Below are positions 15,180-22,212 of a stretch of DNA of 51,738 bases, in pieces; within the stretch, counting starts at the first letter, position 1; each line of letters starts with the position of its first letter. The DNA lies in NCBI RefSeq assembly GCF_009870755.1, contig NZ_WLZU01000014.1:1-51738 (forward strand), read 5' to 3'. The stretch comes from Streptococcus halichoeri (GTDB taxonomy: Bacteria > Bacillota > Bacilli > Lactobacillales > Streptococcaceae). Made by a program: the position numbers and the translations under genes. The notes under the pieces are model-generated. The model made no database searches. It was not told where the DNA came from and was given only the letters and a program-made list of their open reading frames with translations.

Positions 15180-17366
15180 ATGAAAGGATCATTCAAGCAA
15201 CTGTTTAGTTTCGAATTCTGGCAAAAATTCGGAAAATGTCTCATGGTAGTTATTGCCGTTATGCCTGCTGCGGGTTTAATGGTTAGTATTGGGAACTCTA
15301 TCCCACTGATTAACCCACAGTCACAAACCTTGGTAACCATTGGTAATGTGATTGCTCAGATAGGTTGGGGCGTTATTGGCAATCTTCACCTCTTGTTTGC
15401 TTTAGCAATTGGTGGCAGCTGGGCGAAAGAACGAGCTGGTGGAGCTTTTGCTGCAGGTTTAGCCTTTGTCTTGATTAATCGCATTACTGGAGCTATTTAT
15501 GGTGTCAATGCAGCCATGCTGGCTGACCCTAATGCCAAGATTAAGAGCTTTCTTGGGACGACGATGATTGTAAAGGACTACTTTACCAGTGTCTTGGAAT
15601 CACCAGCCCTAAATACAGGGGTTTTTGTCGGCATCATTGCTGGTTTTGTTGGAGCTACTGCCTATAACAAATACTATAATTATCGCAAATTACCTGAAGT
15701 CTTAACTTTCTTTAATGGTAAACGTTTTGTGCCATTTGTGGTTATCTTACGTTCCACGCTAGTCGCACTTGGCTTAGCGCTCATCTGGCCCTTGATCCAA
15801 TCAGGAATTAATGGCTTTGGCATGTGGATTGCTTCTTCGCAAGATTCTGCCCCAATCCTGGCTCCTTTCTTATATGGAACCCTGGAACGGCTCTTATTGC
15901 CATTTGGCCTGCACCATATGTTGACCATTCCCATGAACTACACTGCTTTGGGTGGTACCTATGAGGTTATGACCGGAGCAAGTGCTGGTACTAAGGTGTT
16001 TGGCCAAGACCCACTTTGGTTAGCCTGGGTTACAGATTTGGTTGGCTTGAAAAGTTCAGGCCAAACAGAAGCCTATCATCATTTAATGACCAGCGTCACT
16101 CCGGCTCGTTTTAAAGTTGGGCAAATGATTGGTGCTACAGGGACGCTCATGGGGGTTGCTTTAGCCATGTACCGCAATGTCGACCCAGATAAAAAAGCCA
16201 AGTATAAGATGATGTTCATCTCGGCTGCGGCAGCTGTTTTCCTTACTGGGGTCACCGAGCCTTTGGAATACATGTTCATGTTTGCAGCTATGCCACTTTA
16301 CTTGGTCTATGCGATAGTACAAGGAGCCTCCTTTGCCATGGCCGATCTCGTGCACTTGCGGGTGCATTCCTTTGGTAATATTGAGTTGTTGACTCGGACA
16401 CCGATGGCCATCAAGGCCGGTCTTGGCATGGATTTGCTTAACTTTGTCTGGGTGTCACTCCTCTTTTTTGCCATCATGTATGTCATTGCCGATTTTATGA
16501 TTAAGAAAATGCATCTGGCGACAGCTGGCCGCCTTGGTAACTATGATGCAGATATGCTAAGTGAGACAGAGTCTGCTACTAAAGCAGGCCCGGTCGCTGC
16601 TGCTGATTCACAAATTGTAAAGATTATTTCTTTGTTAGGCGGTCCTGACAATATTGCTGACGTGGATGCCTGCATGACTCGCCTGCGCGTGACGGTCAAA
16701 GAACCTGCTCAGGTTGGTGTTGAAGACCTTTGGAAAAAAGCTGGCGCTATGGGCTTGATTGTCAAGGGCAATGGTGTGCAAGCCGTATATGGGCCAAAAG
16801 CTGATATTTTAAAATCAGATATTCAAGATTTATTGGATTCTGGGGCGATTATTCCAGCTGCTGACTTCTCAAGCAGCCAAACAGCCCAATCTAGCAGCCA
16901 CATTAAGCATGCCAAAGAAACCATTCTCAGTGTTGCTGATGGAGAAGTTATGCCCATTACGGCAGTAGATGATCAAGTCTTTGCTGGCAAGATGATGGGT
17001 GATGGCTTTGCAGTAGAACCTAGCAGTGGGCATATTTATGCCCCCGTTACTGGCCTGGTTACTAGCGTCTTTCCGACCAAGCATGCCTTTGGTTTACTTA
17101 CTGATAATGGTTTGGAAGTTCTGGTTCATGTGGGGTTGGATACGGTTGCTTTAAATGGCGCACCCTTCTCTGTGAAAGTTACAGAAGGGCAACGTGTGGC
17201 TGCAGGTGAGCTTTTGGTAGTGGCAGACCTAGCCGCTATCCGCTCGGCTAACCACGAGACAACAGTAGTTGTCGTCTTTACCAACCAAACGGACATTCAA
17301 GCAGTCCAACTGGACAAGACCGGCAAACAAGCCGCCAAAACAGCTGTAGCAACTGTCCAACTATAG
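15180..17366 (+). CDS. PTS sugar transporter EIICBA, glucose/maltose type
   Basis: A 728-residue fused permease of the glucose-glucoside family. The N-terminal EIIC domain (about 1-450) has some ten hydrophobic segments and the family stretch GVTEPLEYMFMFAAMP. The EIIB domain (about 475-555) has its phospho-cysteine Cys498 in DVDACMTRLRV. The EIIA domain (about 590-728) has its phospho-histidine His650 in VLVHVGLDTV. It imports and phosphorylates a hexose or disaccharide using HPr phosphate. From memory, Streptococcus pyogenes has a similar gene (called ptsG or malT) next to an EEP-family gene and close to relA, as here; the exact substrate cannot be read from sequence. AGGAGAGG precedes the ATG. 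Two LacI-type operators flank the promoter. A terminator follows. Confidence 0.93.
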   Translation: MKGSFKQLFSFEFWQKFGKCLMVVIAVMPAAGLMVSIGNSIPLINPQSQTLVTIGNVIAQIGWGVIGNLHLLFALAIGGSWAKERAGGAFAAGLAFVLINRITGAIYGVNAAMLADPNAKIKSFLGTTMIVKDYFTSVLESPALNTGVFVGIIAGFVGATAYNKYYNYRKLPEVLTFFNGKRFVPFVVILRSTLVALGLALIWPLIQSGINGFGMWIASSQDSAPILAPFLYGTLERLLLPFGLHHMLTIPMNYTALGGTYEVMTGASAGTKVFGQDPLWLAWVTDLVGLKSSGQTEAYHHLMTSVTPARFKVGQMIGATGTLMGVALAMYRNVDPDKKAKYKMMFISAAAAVFLTGVTEPLEYMFMFAAMPLYLVYAIVQGASFAMADLVHLRVHSFGNIELLTRTPMAIKAGLGMDLLNFVWVSLLFFAIMYVIADFMIKKMHLATAGRLGNYDADMLSETESATKAGPVAAADSQIVKIISLLGGPDNIADVDACMTRLRVTVKEPAQVGVEDLWKKAGAMGLIVKGNGVQAVYGPKADILKSDIQDLLDSGAIIPAADFSSSQTAQSSSHIKHAKETILSVADGEVMPITAVDDQVFAGKMMGDGFAVEPSSGHIYAPVTGLVTSVFPTKHAFGLLTDNGLEVLVHVGLDTVALNGAPFSVKVTEGQRVAAGELLVVADLAAIRSANHETTVVVVFTNQTDIQAVQLDKTGKQAAKTAVATVQL

Positions 17367-17372
17367 GCAAAA

Positions 17373-17416
17373 AGAGTGATAGATTCTCTGCATGTGGCAC
17401 AGGCTATCACTCTTCT
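17373..17416 (+). terminator. Terminator between EIICBA and EEP genes
   Basis: AGAGTGATAG (17373-17382) pairs perfectly with CTATCACTCT (17404-17413), followed by TCTTGTT. It may only partly stop transcription into the next gene, which starts 80 bases after the EIICBA stop. Confidence 0.7.
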
Positions 17417-17445
17417 TGTTCAACTAAAGTTAAGGAGAAATAGAA

Positions 17446-18273
17446 ATGATGAAATGGCTCACCATCAATACCCATTCATGGATGGAAGTCAATGCTTTGA
17501 AAAAATTATTTGACCTGGCAGAGCATATTTTAGCTCAGGATTATGATGTTATTTGCCTGCAAGAGATTAACCAATTAACAGATAGCAGTCCAGCAATCAA
17601 TTGTTATGATTATCTCGCAATTGAAGGGACGCCGATTATTCATCGGGATAACTATGCCCTGCTTTTGGTCACCTACCTGCAAAAGCACGGCCGATCTTAC
17701 TACTGGTCTTGGGCCTATAGTCACATCGGCTATGACATTTACCAAGAAGGCGTAGCTATTCTCTCAAAAACGCCCTTCACCCCAGAGAGCCTGCTCATTT
17801 CAGAAGTGGATGATCCTTTGGACTACCACACCCGGCGCGTGCTCATTGCCAAGACACAGCTGGACGGCCAGGCAGTGACTTTTGTCAGCCTGCACGCTTC
17901 TTGGTATGAAAAAGGCTTTGCCAAGGAATGGGCAAAACTCGAGCAGCGTCTCAAGCAAATAGATGGACCGCTCGTTTTGATGGGGGACTTTAACAACCCC
18001 ACCGATTTGGCTGGTTACCGCCTGATGATGGCTAGCGACTTGCAGCTCCAAGACAGCCATCAGATAGCCTATGTGTCCCTTGGGGATCATAGCATCTTAG
18101 CTGCTATTGATGGCTGGCAAGATAGCAAAGAACCCTATAAGGTTGACCATATCCTCACCAGTGCAGACTTTTGCATTGAACGCTCCGCCATTACCTTTGA
18201 CGGCGGCCAGGCCCCGATCGTTAGCGACCACTATGGCCTAGAAGTCGAAGCAGATTGGGCCTCCTCCAGCTAA
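17446..18273 (+). CDS. Endonuclease/exonuclease/phosphatase family protein
   Basis: A 275-residue cytoplasmic protein of the DNase I-like EEP superfamily. The metal and catalytic motifs are in order: an N-terminal Asn in WLTINTHSW, Glu in CLQEINQ (about 40), VSLHASWY, GDFNNP (about 183-188) and the final SDHYGLEVE (about 258). The superfamily includes nucleases, sphingomyelinases and phosphatases acting on phosphodiesters. With no signal peptide, an intracellular sugar-phosphate or nucleic-acid substrate is more likely than a toxin role. TAAGGAGAAA precedes ATGATG; either Met could start. Its place after a PTS gene suggests a link to that sugar system, but this is inference. Confidence 0.88.
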   Translation: MMKWLTINTHSWMEVNALKKLFDLAEHILAQDYDVICLQEINQLTDSSPAINCYDYLAIEGTPIIHRDNYALLLVTYLQKHGRSYYWSWAYSHIGYDIYQEGVAILSKTPFTPESLLISEVDDPLDYHTRRVLIAKTQLDGQAVTFVSLHASWYEKGFAKEWAKLEQRLKQIDGPLVLMGDFNNPTDLAGYRLMMASDLQLQDSHQIAYVSLGDHSILAAIDGWQDSKEPYKVDHILTSADFCIERSAITFDGGQAPIVSDHYGLEVEADWASSS

Positions 18274-18703
18274 GTCTAAGAGAAATCGCCCAGCTAGCAG
18301 TCAGCTCAGGCGCAAAGGGAAAAGGCAGGAGTCAGCAAAAGAGCGTGCGACCACAGTCCCGCGACAGTTGGCCTTGCTACAGAGCAGTTCACAAAAAAGG
18401 CAAAATCATCATTGCAGACCTCAGGGATTGCTGACTTTAAGTCTGTGTGAGCTTGGGGAACACCTACAAGCCGCCCCGATCCGGTGTTTTTGCCGACATG
18501 ATGTAGCCAACCATAAATTTCTCATCCTGCTATTTTTTGGCAGTCTTTTCTTAATCAAAAACTAATTAAAATCAAATAAAAGCGACCTTTTCTCGCTTCC
18601 TCGAACAGACTATAATGAGGACGAACCTAGCGGTAGACTCACCTATCGCTCGTCAATCGTATGCTGATTGGCCTAAGGATTTTAGAGGAGAAAAGGAAGA
18701 AAA
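18274..18703 (+). promoter_or_regulatory. Intergenic region with the promoter of the M-like gene
   Basis: TATAAT at 18611-18616 lies 88 bases before the M-like ATG, with a weak -35 (TTTTCT, 18588-18593) at 17 bases. A short inverted repeat, AGCGA (18581-18585) and TCGCT (18593-18597), overlaps the -35 and could be an operator. A weak hairpin ACACC/GGTGT with TTTTT near 18.46-18.49 kb may end the EEP transcript. I see no coding sequence I trust in the first 300 bases. Confidence 0.5.
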
Positions 18704-19780
18704 ATGAAAAAAGAAACAGCTAAAAAAACGCTCTGCCGCCAAGTTCTCACCAGCAGCTTGCTAGCAGCCAGCCTCTTTGGTGCAGCAAGCGTGGGGACAA
18801 CTGCGCATGCAGCTCCGGTGTATGCTCCGGAAGATAAGAATTACGAAACAATTATGAAGGAACGTAATGAGAGTCGGGAGCAATTAGCGAAAAAAACTGA
18901 ACAAAATAAGACTCTGAGAGAAAAAGTTGACAGACTAAAAGAAGTCAAGAAAAAATTAAGAGAAGTCAAGAAAGACCTCAAAATCAAACTTGGTGACACG
19001 CAAAGACGCGTTGAAGCAGGTGCTGAAGAAATTGGCCGCTTGTTGGGTGAGCGTGCTACCCTTGAGCAACAATTAGCAACTGTTACCGAAGATGCTAAAC
19101 GACGTGGTGAAGCAGCTGCTGAAGAGATTGGTGAGCTCTTGCACAAACGTGAAGCTTTAGAGCAAGAATTAGCGACCAACAAAGAAGACGCTGCAAGACG
19201 CGCAGACTCAGCTGCCCAAGAAATTGGTGACCTCCTTAAACAAAGGGACGAACTTGATCAACAGCTCGCTGCTGCTAAAGAAAAACAAGCTGCCGACCAA
19301 GCTACCTACGACCGTTTGCTTGAGTCAGCTAAACATGACTTGGCCGCAAAAGATGCCCAAATTGAGCAATTAAAAGCTGAACAAGCTAAAGCGCTTGAAG
19401 AAGCACAAGCACAAAACCAAGCCCTTCAAGCAAACCAAGAAGAGCTCAATAAAAAATTAGCAGTGCTTGAACAACAACTAGCCGATAAGACAAAAGAACT
19501 TGAGGACATGAAAAAAGCTCAAGAAACACCTAAAGGACCTGAGGCTCCAGCTGCACCACAAGGTAAAGCACATCAAGCGACAGATACCAAAGGCAAGATG
19601 GGTAGAGCTAACCACGCATCAGCTCCTCAAGTTGGACCGATGGCACCAAGTATGGACAACAAGGCTGCACAATTACCATCAACTGGTGAAGCAGCAAGCA
19701 ACCCATTCTTTACAGCTGCAGCCCTAACCGTTATGGCTTCTGCTGGGATTCTTGCTCGCAAACGCAAAGAAGAAAACTAA
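18704..19780 (+). CDS. M-like coiled-coil surface protein, LPXTG anchored
   Basis: A 358-residue wall protein. The signal peptide (1-36, cleavage likely after TAHA) lacks the usual YSIRK motif. Residues about 45-270 are almost entirely predicted coiled coil, including three tandem 32-residue repeats (98-129, 130-161, 162-193) with the shared core AAEEIGELL. A Pro/Ala-rich wall-spanning stretch (276-318) leads to LPSTGE at 324-329, then NPFFTAAALTVMASAG and RKRKEEN, nearly the same as the M-protein anchor of group A streptococci. Proteins of this type bind host plasma proteins and resist phagocytosis; the ligand here is unknown. It has its own promoter and a strong terminator. It lies beside the EIICBA-EEP pair and 5 kb from relA, with no mga-type regulator or C5a peptidase gene in the window. 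AGAGGAGAAAAGGA precedes the ATG. Confidence 0.9.
   Translation: MKKETAKKTLCRQVLTSSLLAASLFGAASVGTTAHAAPVYAPEDKNYETIMKERNESREQLAKKTEQNKTLREKVDRLKEVKKKLREVKKDLKIKLGDTQRRVEAGAEEIGRLLGERATLEQQLATVTEDAKRRGEAAAEEIGELLHKREALEQELATNKEDAARRADSAAQEIGDLLKQRDELDQQLAAAKEKQAADQATYDRLLESAKHDLAAKDAQIEQLKAEQAKALEEAQAQNQALQANQEELNKKLAVLEQQLADKTKELEDMKKAQETPKGPEAPAAPQGKAHQATDTKGKMGRANHASAPQVGPMAPSMDNKAAQLPSTGEAASNPFFTAAALTVMASAGILARKRKEEN
18995..19282 (+). repeat. Three tandem 96-base repeats in the M-like gene
   Basis: Three consecutive 32-codon units encode variants of D-A-x-R-R-x-x-x-A-A-x-E-I-G-x-L-L followed by a Leu/Gln-rich half ending Q-L-A-x-x-x-E. Thirty-two is not a multiple of seven, so the heptad register shifts in each unit. 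Units differ at many positions, so the repeats are not recent copies. Confidence 0.85.
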
Positions 19781-19845
19781 GGCTTAACCAGGTAGCTAGC
19801 TTGCTAGCCCTGCCGGCCTAGTCCTTAAGATAAAACAAAAAAAGA

Positions 19846-19891
19846 AGACATCTAGCAACTTGCTTAGCAAGCTGCTAGATGTCTCTTTTTT
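19846..19891 (+). terminator. Terminator of the M-like gene
   Basis: AGACATCTAGCA (19846-19857) pairs perfectly with TGCTAGATGTCT (19873-19884), with further inner pairing (CTTGC/GCAAG) and a CTTTTTT tail. Confidence 0.9.
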
Positions 19892-20424
19892 GTGTGCCTG
19901 GCCTCTGGTTCAACTGAGTCCTATCAAGCCAGCTAACTTTTCCTGGTGGGGAGTCAGCCACAAAAAGGTTGGCTTTTCAAACGGCGCAAGCTCAACATAA
20001 GGGCGCGCAGGGCTGCGCACCCTTAGCAAAGCTGATTAGGATAGTGCTAACCTGCCTTAGTCAGCTCTTCCTAGCACTTCCTAGCAACAACCCCCCTAGA
20101 CCAACCCAAGCGCCAGCTATGCTCCAGCAGCGCTACAAGGGCCTGAGACAGCTGCTGGGAGACGCGCGGGCAAATGAAAAAACATGACACCCACAAAAGT
20201 GGGAATCATGTCTCGTTACTACCCAACCGAGCTTTCTTTGCCGAACGGCGCTTGCTTAAGCCTTTTGAGCCTAAACCAGCGTGCCAGCCTTGGTAAACAA
20301 CTATTATAGAGAGAGTACGAGGCCCCAGCACAAAGCTTTTAGAGGCGCATTATTTGGCTTTTGAGCAAATGGCTGCGCTGAGCGGCTCGGCTCGGCCAGC
20401 CGCTCACGTTCGCAGGAAAATAGG
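19892..20424. other. Non-coding region with strong GC-rich hairpins
   Basis: No gene is convincing here on either strand. A very stable hairpin pairs AAGGGCGCGCAG with CTGCGCACCCTT (19999-20024), and another pairs GAGCGGCT (20380-20387) with AGCCGCTC (20398-20405). A minus-strand terminator sits between them at 20175-20211. A 72-codon plus-strand frame at 19969 has no ribosome site and an unlikely composition. Confidence 0.5.
20175..20211 (-). terminator. Terminator of the small secreted protein operon
   Basis: On the minus strand ACATGA-TT-CCCAC, loop TTTT, GTGGG-TG-TCATGT is followed by TTTTT. It is 214 bases past the last small secreted protein gene and is the first strong minus-strand terminator. 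Confidence 0.65.
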
Positions 20425-20832
20425 CTAAGCCTGAGTGGTTGTTAGTCTTTGAAGAATACTTTGATACTGGTTGAGCAAATCTGTTAAATCATTTTCAGCT
20501 GTGAGTTTGTCTTCTAAATCACGTGTGGGAAATTCGTTCTTTTGATACCAGTCATAGTGACGTGTTCTAAAGCTGCTAATCATAAAAGGAATTTCCTTTT
20601 CTAGACTGTCTAATCTATCTTCCGCGGCAGCTGTATCACCGTTTTCTCCAAATTTTTTCTTTAATTGCTCTTTTGTATTTTTGATTTCTTTGCGAAGCGT
20701 GTCCGAATTTTTCTCCATAGACTGCACAGTCATTGTACCTTGTTCAGCAGCAGAAGCGCTAGTCGCTTGTGTCAGGCTAAATAGGCTTGTTAAGGCAAGC
20801 ACAGTTAGTGCAGCAATTGATTTTTTGTTCAT
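20425..20832 (-). CDS. Small secreted protein, paralogue 3
   Basis: A 135-residue predicted secreted protein that I do not recognise. The signal peptide is KKSIAALTVLALTSLFSLTQATSASA, closely similar to those of the next two genes upstream. The mature part is helical and highly charged, with no cysteine and no wall anchor or transmembrane segment. It shares with its paralogues an early RKEIKxxKxxL stretch and a later aromatic-acidic block ending DLEDKL. It follows paralogue 2 by 23 bases with its own ribosome site (GAGGA), so the two form an operon. It is probably released into the medium; proximity to the M-like gene suggests a host-interaction role, which is only inference. Confidence 0.85.
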   Translation of the reverse strand: MNKKSIAALTVLALTSLFSLTQATSASAAEQGTMTVQSMEKNSDTLRKEIKNTKEQLKKKFGENGDTAAAEDRLDSLEKEIPFMISSFRTRHYDWYQKNEFPTRDLEDKLTAENDLTDLLNQYQSILQRLTTTQA

Positions 20833-20855
20833 GTTGTTTTTCCTCGTAAAATAAG

Positions 20856-21293
20856 TTAACCTTGTGTGTATTTTTTAATATAAAAATCCATTAATTTTGT
20901 TATAAACTCTTCAGCTAATTTAGCAGCTTCCTCATCGCTTTTTTCAAATTTTTTAAATTGCTCTATTGTAAAACTATCCTCTAGTTCGCCAGCAAAATAG
21001 TTAGTGTCTGGAGCAGAGCGACTATATCCTTCTTTCCAGACAACTTTTTCTTCAGGTTTTTTATTCTCATTGAGAAATTCAGTTTCTAGCTTTTCAAAGT
21101 CAGAAAATTTTTGCCTTCTTAATAAGGCCTTAAAAAGTTTAATCTCTTTACGATAAGTAGCAATTGTGATTTCTGATTGTTGTCGTTGATGTTCAGTATA
21201 CGCTGAAACACTTGTTACTTGTGTTAGGCTAAATAGGCTGGCTAAGGCAAGGGCAGCTAGAGAAGCAATTGCTTTTTTGCGGAACTGTTTCAT
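20856..21293 (-). CDS. Small secreted protein, paralogue 2
   Basis: A 145-residue predicted secreted protein of unknown family. The start is the ATG at 21291-21293, preceded by TAAGGT; an open frame upstream would add 21 residues out of the leader. The signal peptide contains KKAIASLAALALASLFSLTQ and ends in VSA. The mature part has YRKEIKLFKALL near its start and YFAGELEDSF later, both shared in pattern with paralogues 1 and 3. It contains no cysteine and no anchor. It is first in a two-gene operon with its own promoter (21361-21390). Its leader contains the palindrome AAACGGCGCCGTTT, also present in part upstream of paralogue 1. Confidence 0.85.
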   Translation of the reverse strand: MKQFRKKAIASLAALALASLFSLTQVTSVSAYTEHQRQQSEITIATYRKEIKLFKALLRRQKFSDFEKLETEFLNENKKPEEKVVWKEGYSRSAPDTNYFAGELEDSFTIEQFKKFEKSDEEAAKLAEEFITKLMDFYIKKYTQG

Positions 21294-21326
21294 GTGAATT
21301 ACCTTACTTTCTTTGTTAGACTTTAA

Positions 21327-21340
21327 AAACGGCGCCGTTT
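21327..21340. repeat. GGCGCC palindrome in leader of paralogue 2
   Basis: The perfect 14-base palindrome AAACGGCGCCGTTT lies between the -10 box and the ribosome site. A partial copy occurs at the same position upstream of paralogue 1 (21883-21894). It could be an operator or an RNA hairpin. Confidence 0.6.
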
Positions 21341-21360
21341 CTTTTGCTTCTAACACCTTT

Positions 21361-21390
21361 ATTATACTATGGAGGACTATTGCAAGTAAA
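21361..21390 (-). promoter_or_regulatory. Promoter of the paralogue 2-3 operon
   Basis: On the minus strand TTTACT (21385-21390), an 18-base spacer and TATAAT (21361-21366). The box and following bases (AGTATAATAAA) match the promoter of paralogue 1. Confidence 0.7.
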
Positions 21391-21430
21391 CCCTTTCATT
21401 AAAATTTACGCTAATCAAAAACTCATAAAT

Positions 21431-21458
21431 TAATAAAAAATAAGCCTTTTAAAAGGCT
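21431..21458 (-). terminator. Terminator of paralogue 1
   Basis: The perfect palindrome AGCCTTTTAAAAGGCT (21443-21458), followed on the minus strand by TATTTTTTATT. Confidence 0.8.
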
Positions 21459-21514
21459 CATTAAGGGTCAGTTTTTATAATTTAAATTATAGTAGCAAGC
21501 CTAGTCATTTGCTT

Positions 21515-21841
21515 TTAGTTAGCTTTGTTAGTTTTTGAAGTTGAATGATAATGGATTAGCAAATCTCCCAAAACTGCATCTGAGAGTTGCTCCTCTAAAT
21601 CGTGATCAGCGTCTTCCCAATAAATCCCCGTTTTTTGGGCAAATTGTTTTTCGACTTGTTGTGCTGTAAGACTATTTGGGAGATGAGTTTTATAAATTTT
21701 AATAAACCCACGATACAAATCAACAGTAGTTGGGTCCCATTTAGTTGTGTCGGCAGAAGCAGTTGACACTTGTGTTAGGCCAATGCCTGCTAGGGCAAGG
21801 ACTGCCACTGTAGCGATTGCTTTTTTCTTGACTATTTTCAT
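21515..21841 (-). CDS. Small secreted protein, paralogue 1
   Basis: A 108-residue predicted secreted protein with no family I recognise. The chosen ATG (21839-21841) has AAGGTAACTAAA in front, the same layout as paralogue 2; an in-frame ATG seven codons earlier lies on the ribosome site itself. The signal peptide is basic (KIVKKKAIATVAVL) and ends in TASA. The mature part has LYRGFIKIYKTHL near the start and DLEEQL in the second half, mirroring its paralogues though the overall identity is low. No cysteine or wall anchor is present. It has its own promoter and terminator and is separated by about 220 bases from the paralogue 2-3 operon, so the cluster arose by duplication including the promoter. 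Confidence 0.85.
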   Translation of the reverse strand: MKIVKKKAIATVAVLALAGIGLTQVSTASADTTKWDPTTVDLYRGFIKIYKTHLPNSLTAQQVEKQFAQKTGIYWEDADHDLEEQLSDAVLGDLLIHYHSTSKTNKAN

Positions 21842-21882
21842 TTTAGTTACCTTCTTCTCCATATTTGTTAGTTAGCAAACTT

Positions 21883-21894
21883 GGCGCCGTTTTT
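21883..21894. repeat. GGCGCC motif in leader of paralogue 1
   Basis: GGCGCCGTTTTT matches one full arm and the centre of the palindrome in the paralogue 2 leader, at a similar distance after the -10 box. The other arm has decayed. Confidence 0.5.
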
Positions 21895-21910
21895 CTACCT
21901 AACAGGATTT

Positions 21911-21939
21911 ATTATACTAGAAGGTTCTCCTAAAGGTAA
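21911..21939 (-). promoter_or_regulatory. Promoter of paralogue 1
   Basis: On the minus strand TTACCT (21934-21939), a 17-base spacer and TATAAT (21911-21916). Confidence 0.65.
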
Positions 21940-22099
21940 GGGTTTAATGAGTTCAAAATTAGCAAATCTTAATAAATTAGTAATTAATTATAAAATCTAC
22001 TAAACAAGCTCCTTGCCGCGTCGAGCTTTAAGGCGTGAGCCCAGGCTTTTGCTCGTTTTGCTCTGCTCGGCAATTCGCCCTTGGCGTCTGTCGTGCTTG

Positions 22100-22127
22100 C
22101 GCCCATCGCCCATCGCCCATCGCCCAT
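22100..22127. repeat. Four tandem copies of CGCCCAT
   Basis: Four exact 7-base units in a GC-rich stretch between the secreted-protein cluster and the M42 peptidase gene. No coding function is evident in this gap (21842-22212) beyond the promoter of paralogue 1 and the peptidase terminator. Such short tandem units can change copy number by slippage. Confidence 0.85.
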
Positions 22128-22165
22128 CCTCCCTACAGTCCGTACAGTCCAGTCCCTGCAAGCCA

Positions 22166-22197
22166 ACCAAAAAACCTCCACAAGGCTTTGAGGAGGT
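22166..22197 (-). terminator. Terminator of the M42 peptidase gene
   Basis: On the minus strand ACCTCC (22192-22197) pairs with GGAGGT (22174-22179), followed by TTTTTTGG. It is just after the stop codon. Confidence 0.75.
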
Positions 22198-22212
22198 AGC
22201 AGTGCCTGCTGG

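Noticed and set aside
18368..18565. 65-codon plus-strand frame before the M-like promoter
   Set aside because: No start signals, and a mixed composition with scattered Cys and His that resembles no family.
19969..20187. 72-codon plus-strand frame after the M-like terminator
   Set aside because: No ribosome site; it spans the GC-rich hairpin and the minus-strand terminator; composition is not protein-like.
22100..22127. Possible CRISPR array
   Set aside because: Units are seven bases with no spacers and no cas genes nearby.
21984..22181. 65-codon minus-strand frame over the CGCCCAT repeats
   Set aside because: The frame exists because the 7-base repeat has no stops; no ribosome site or family.
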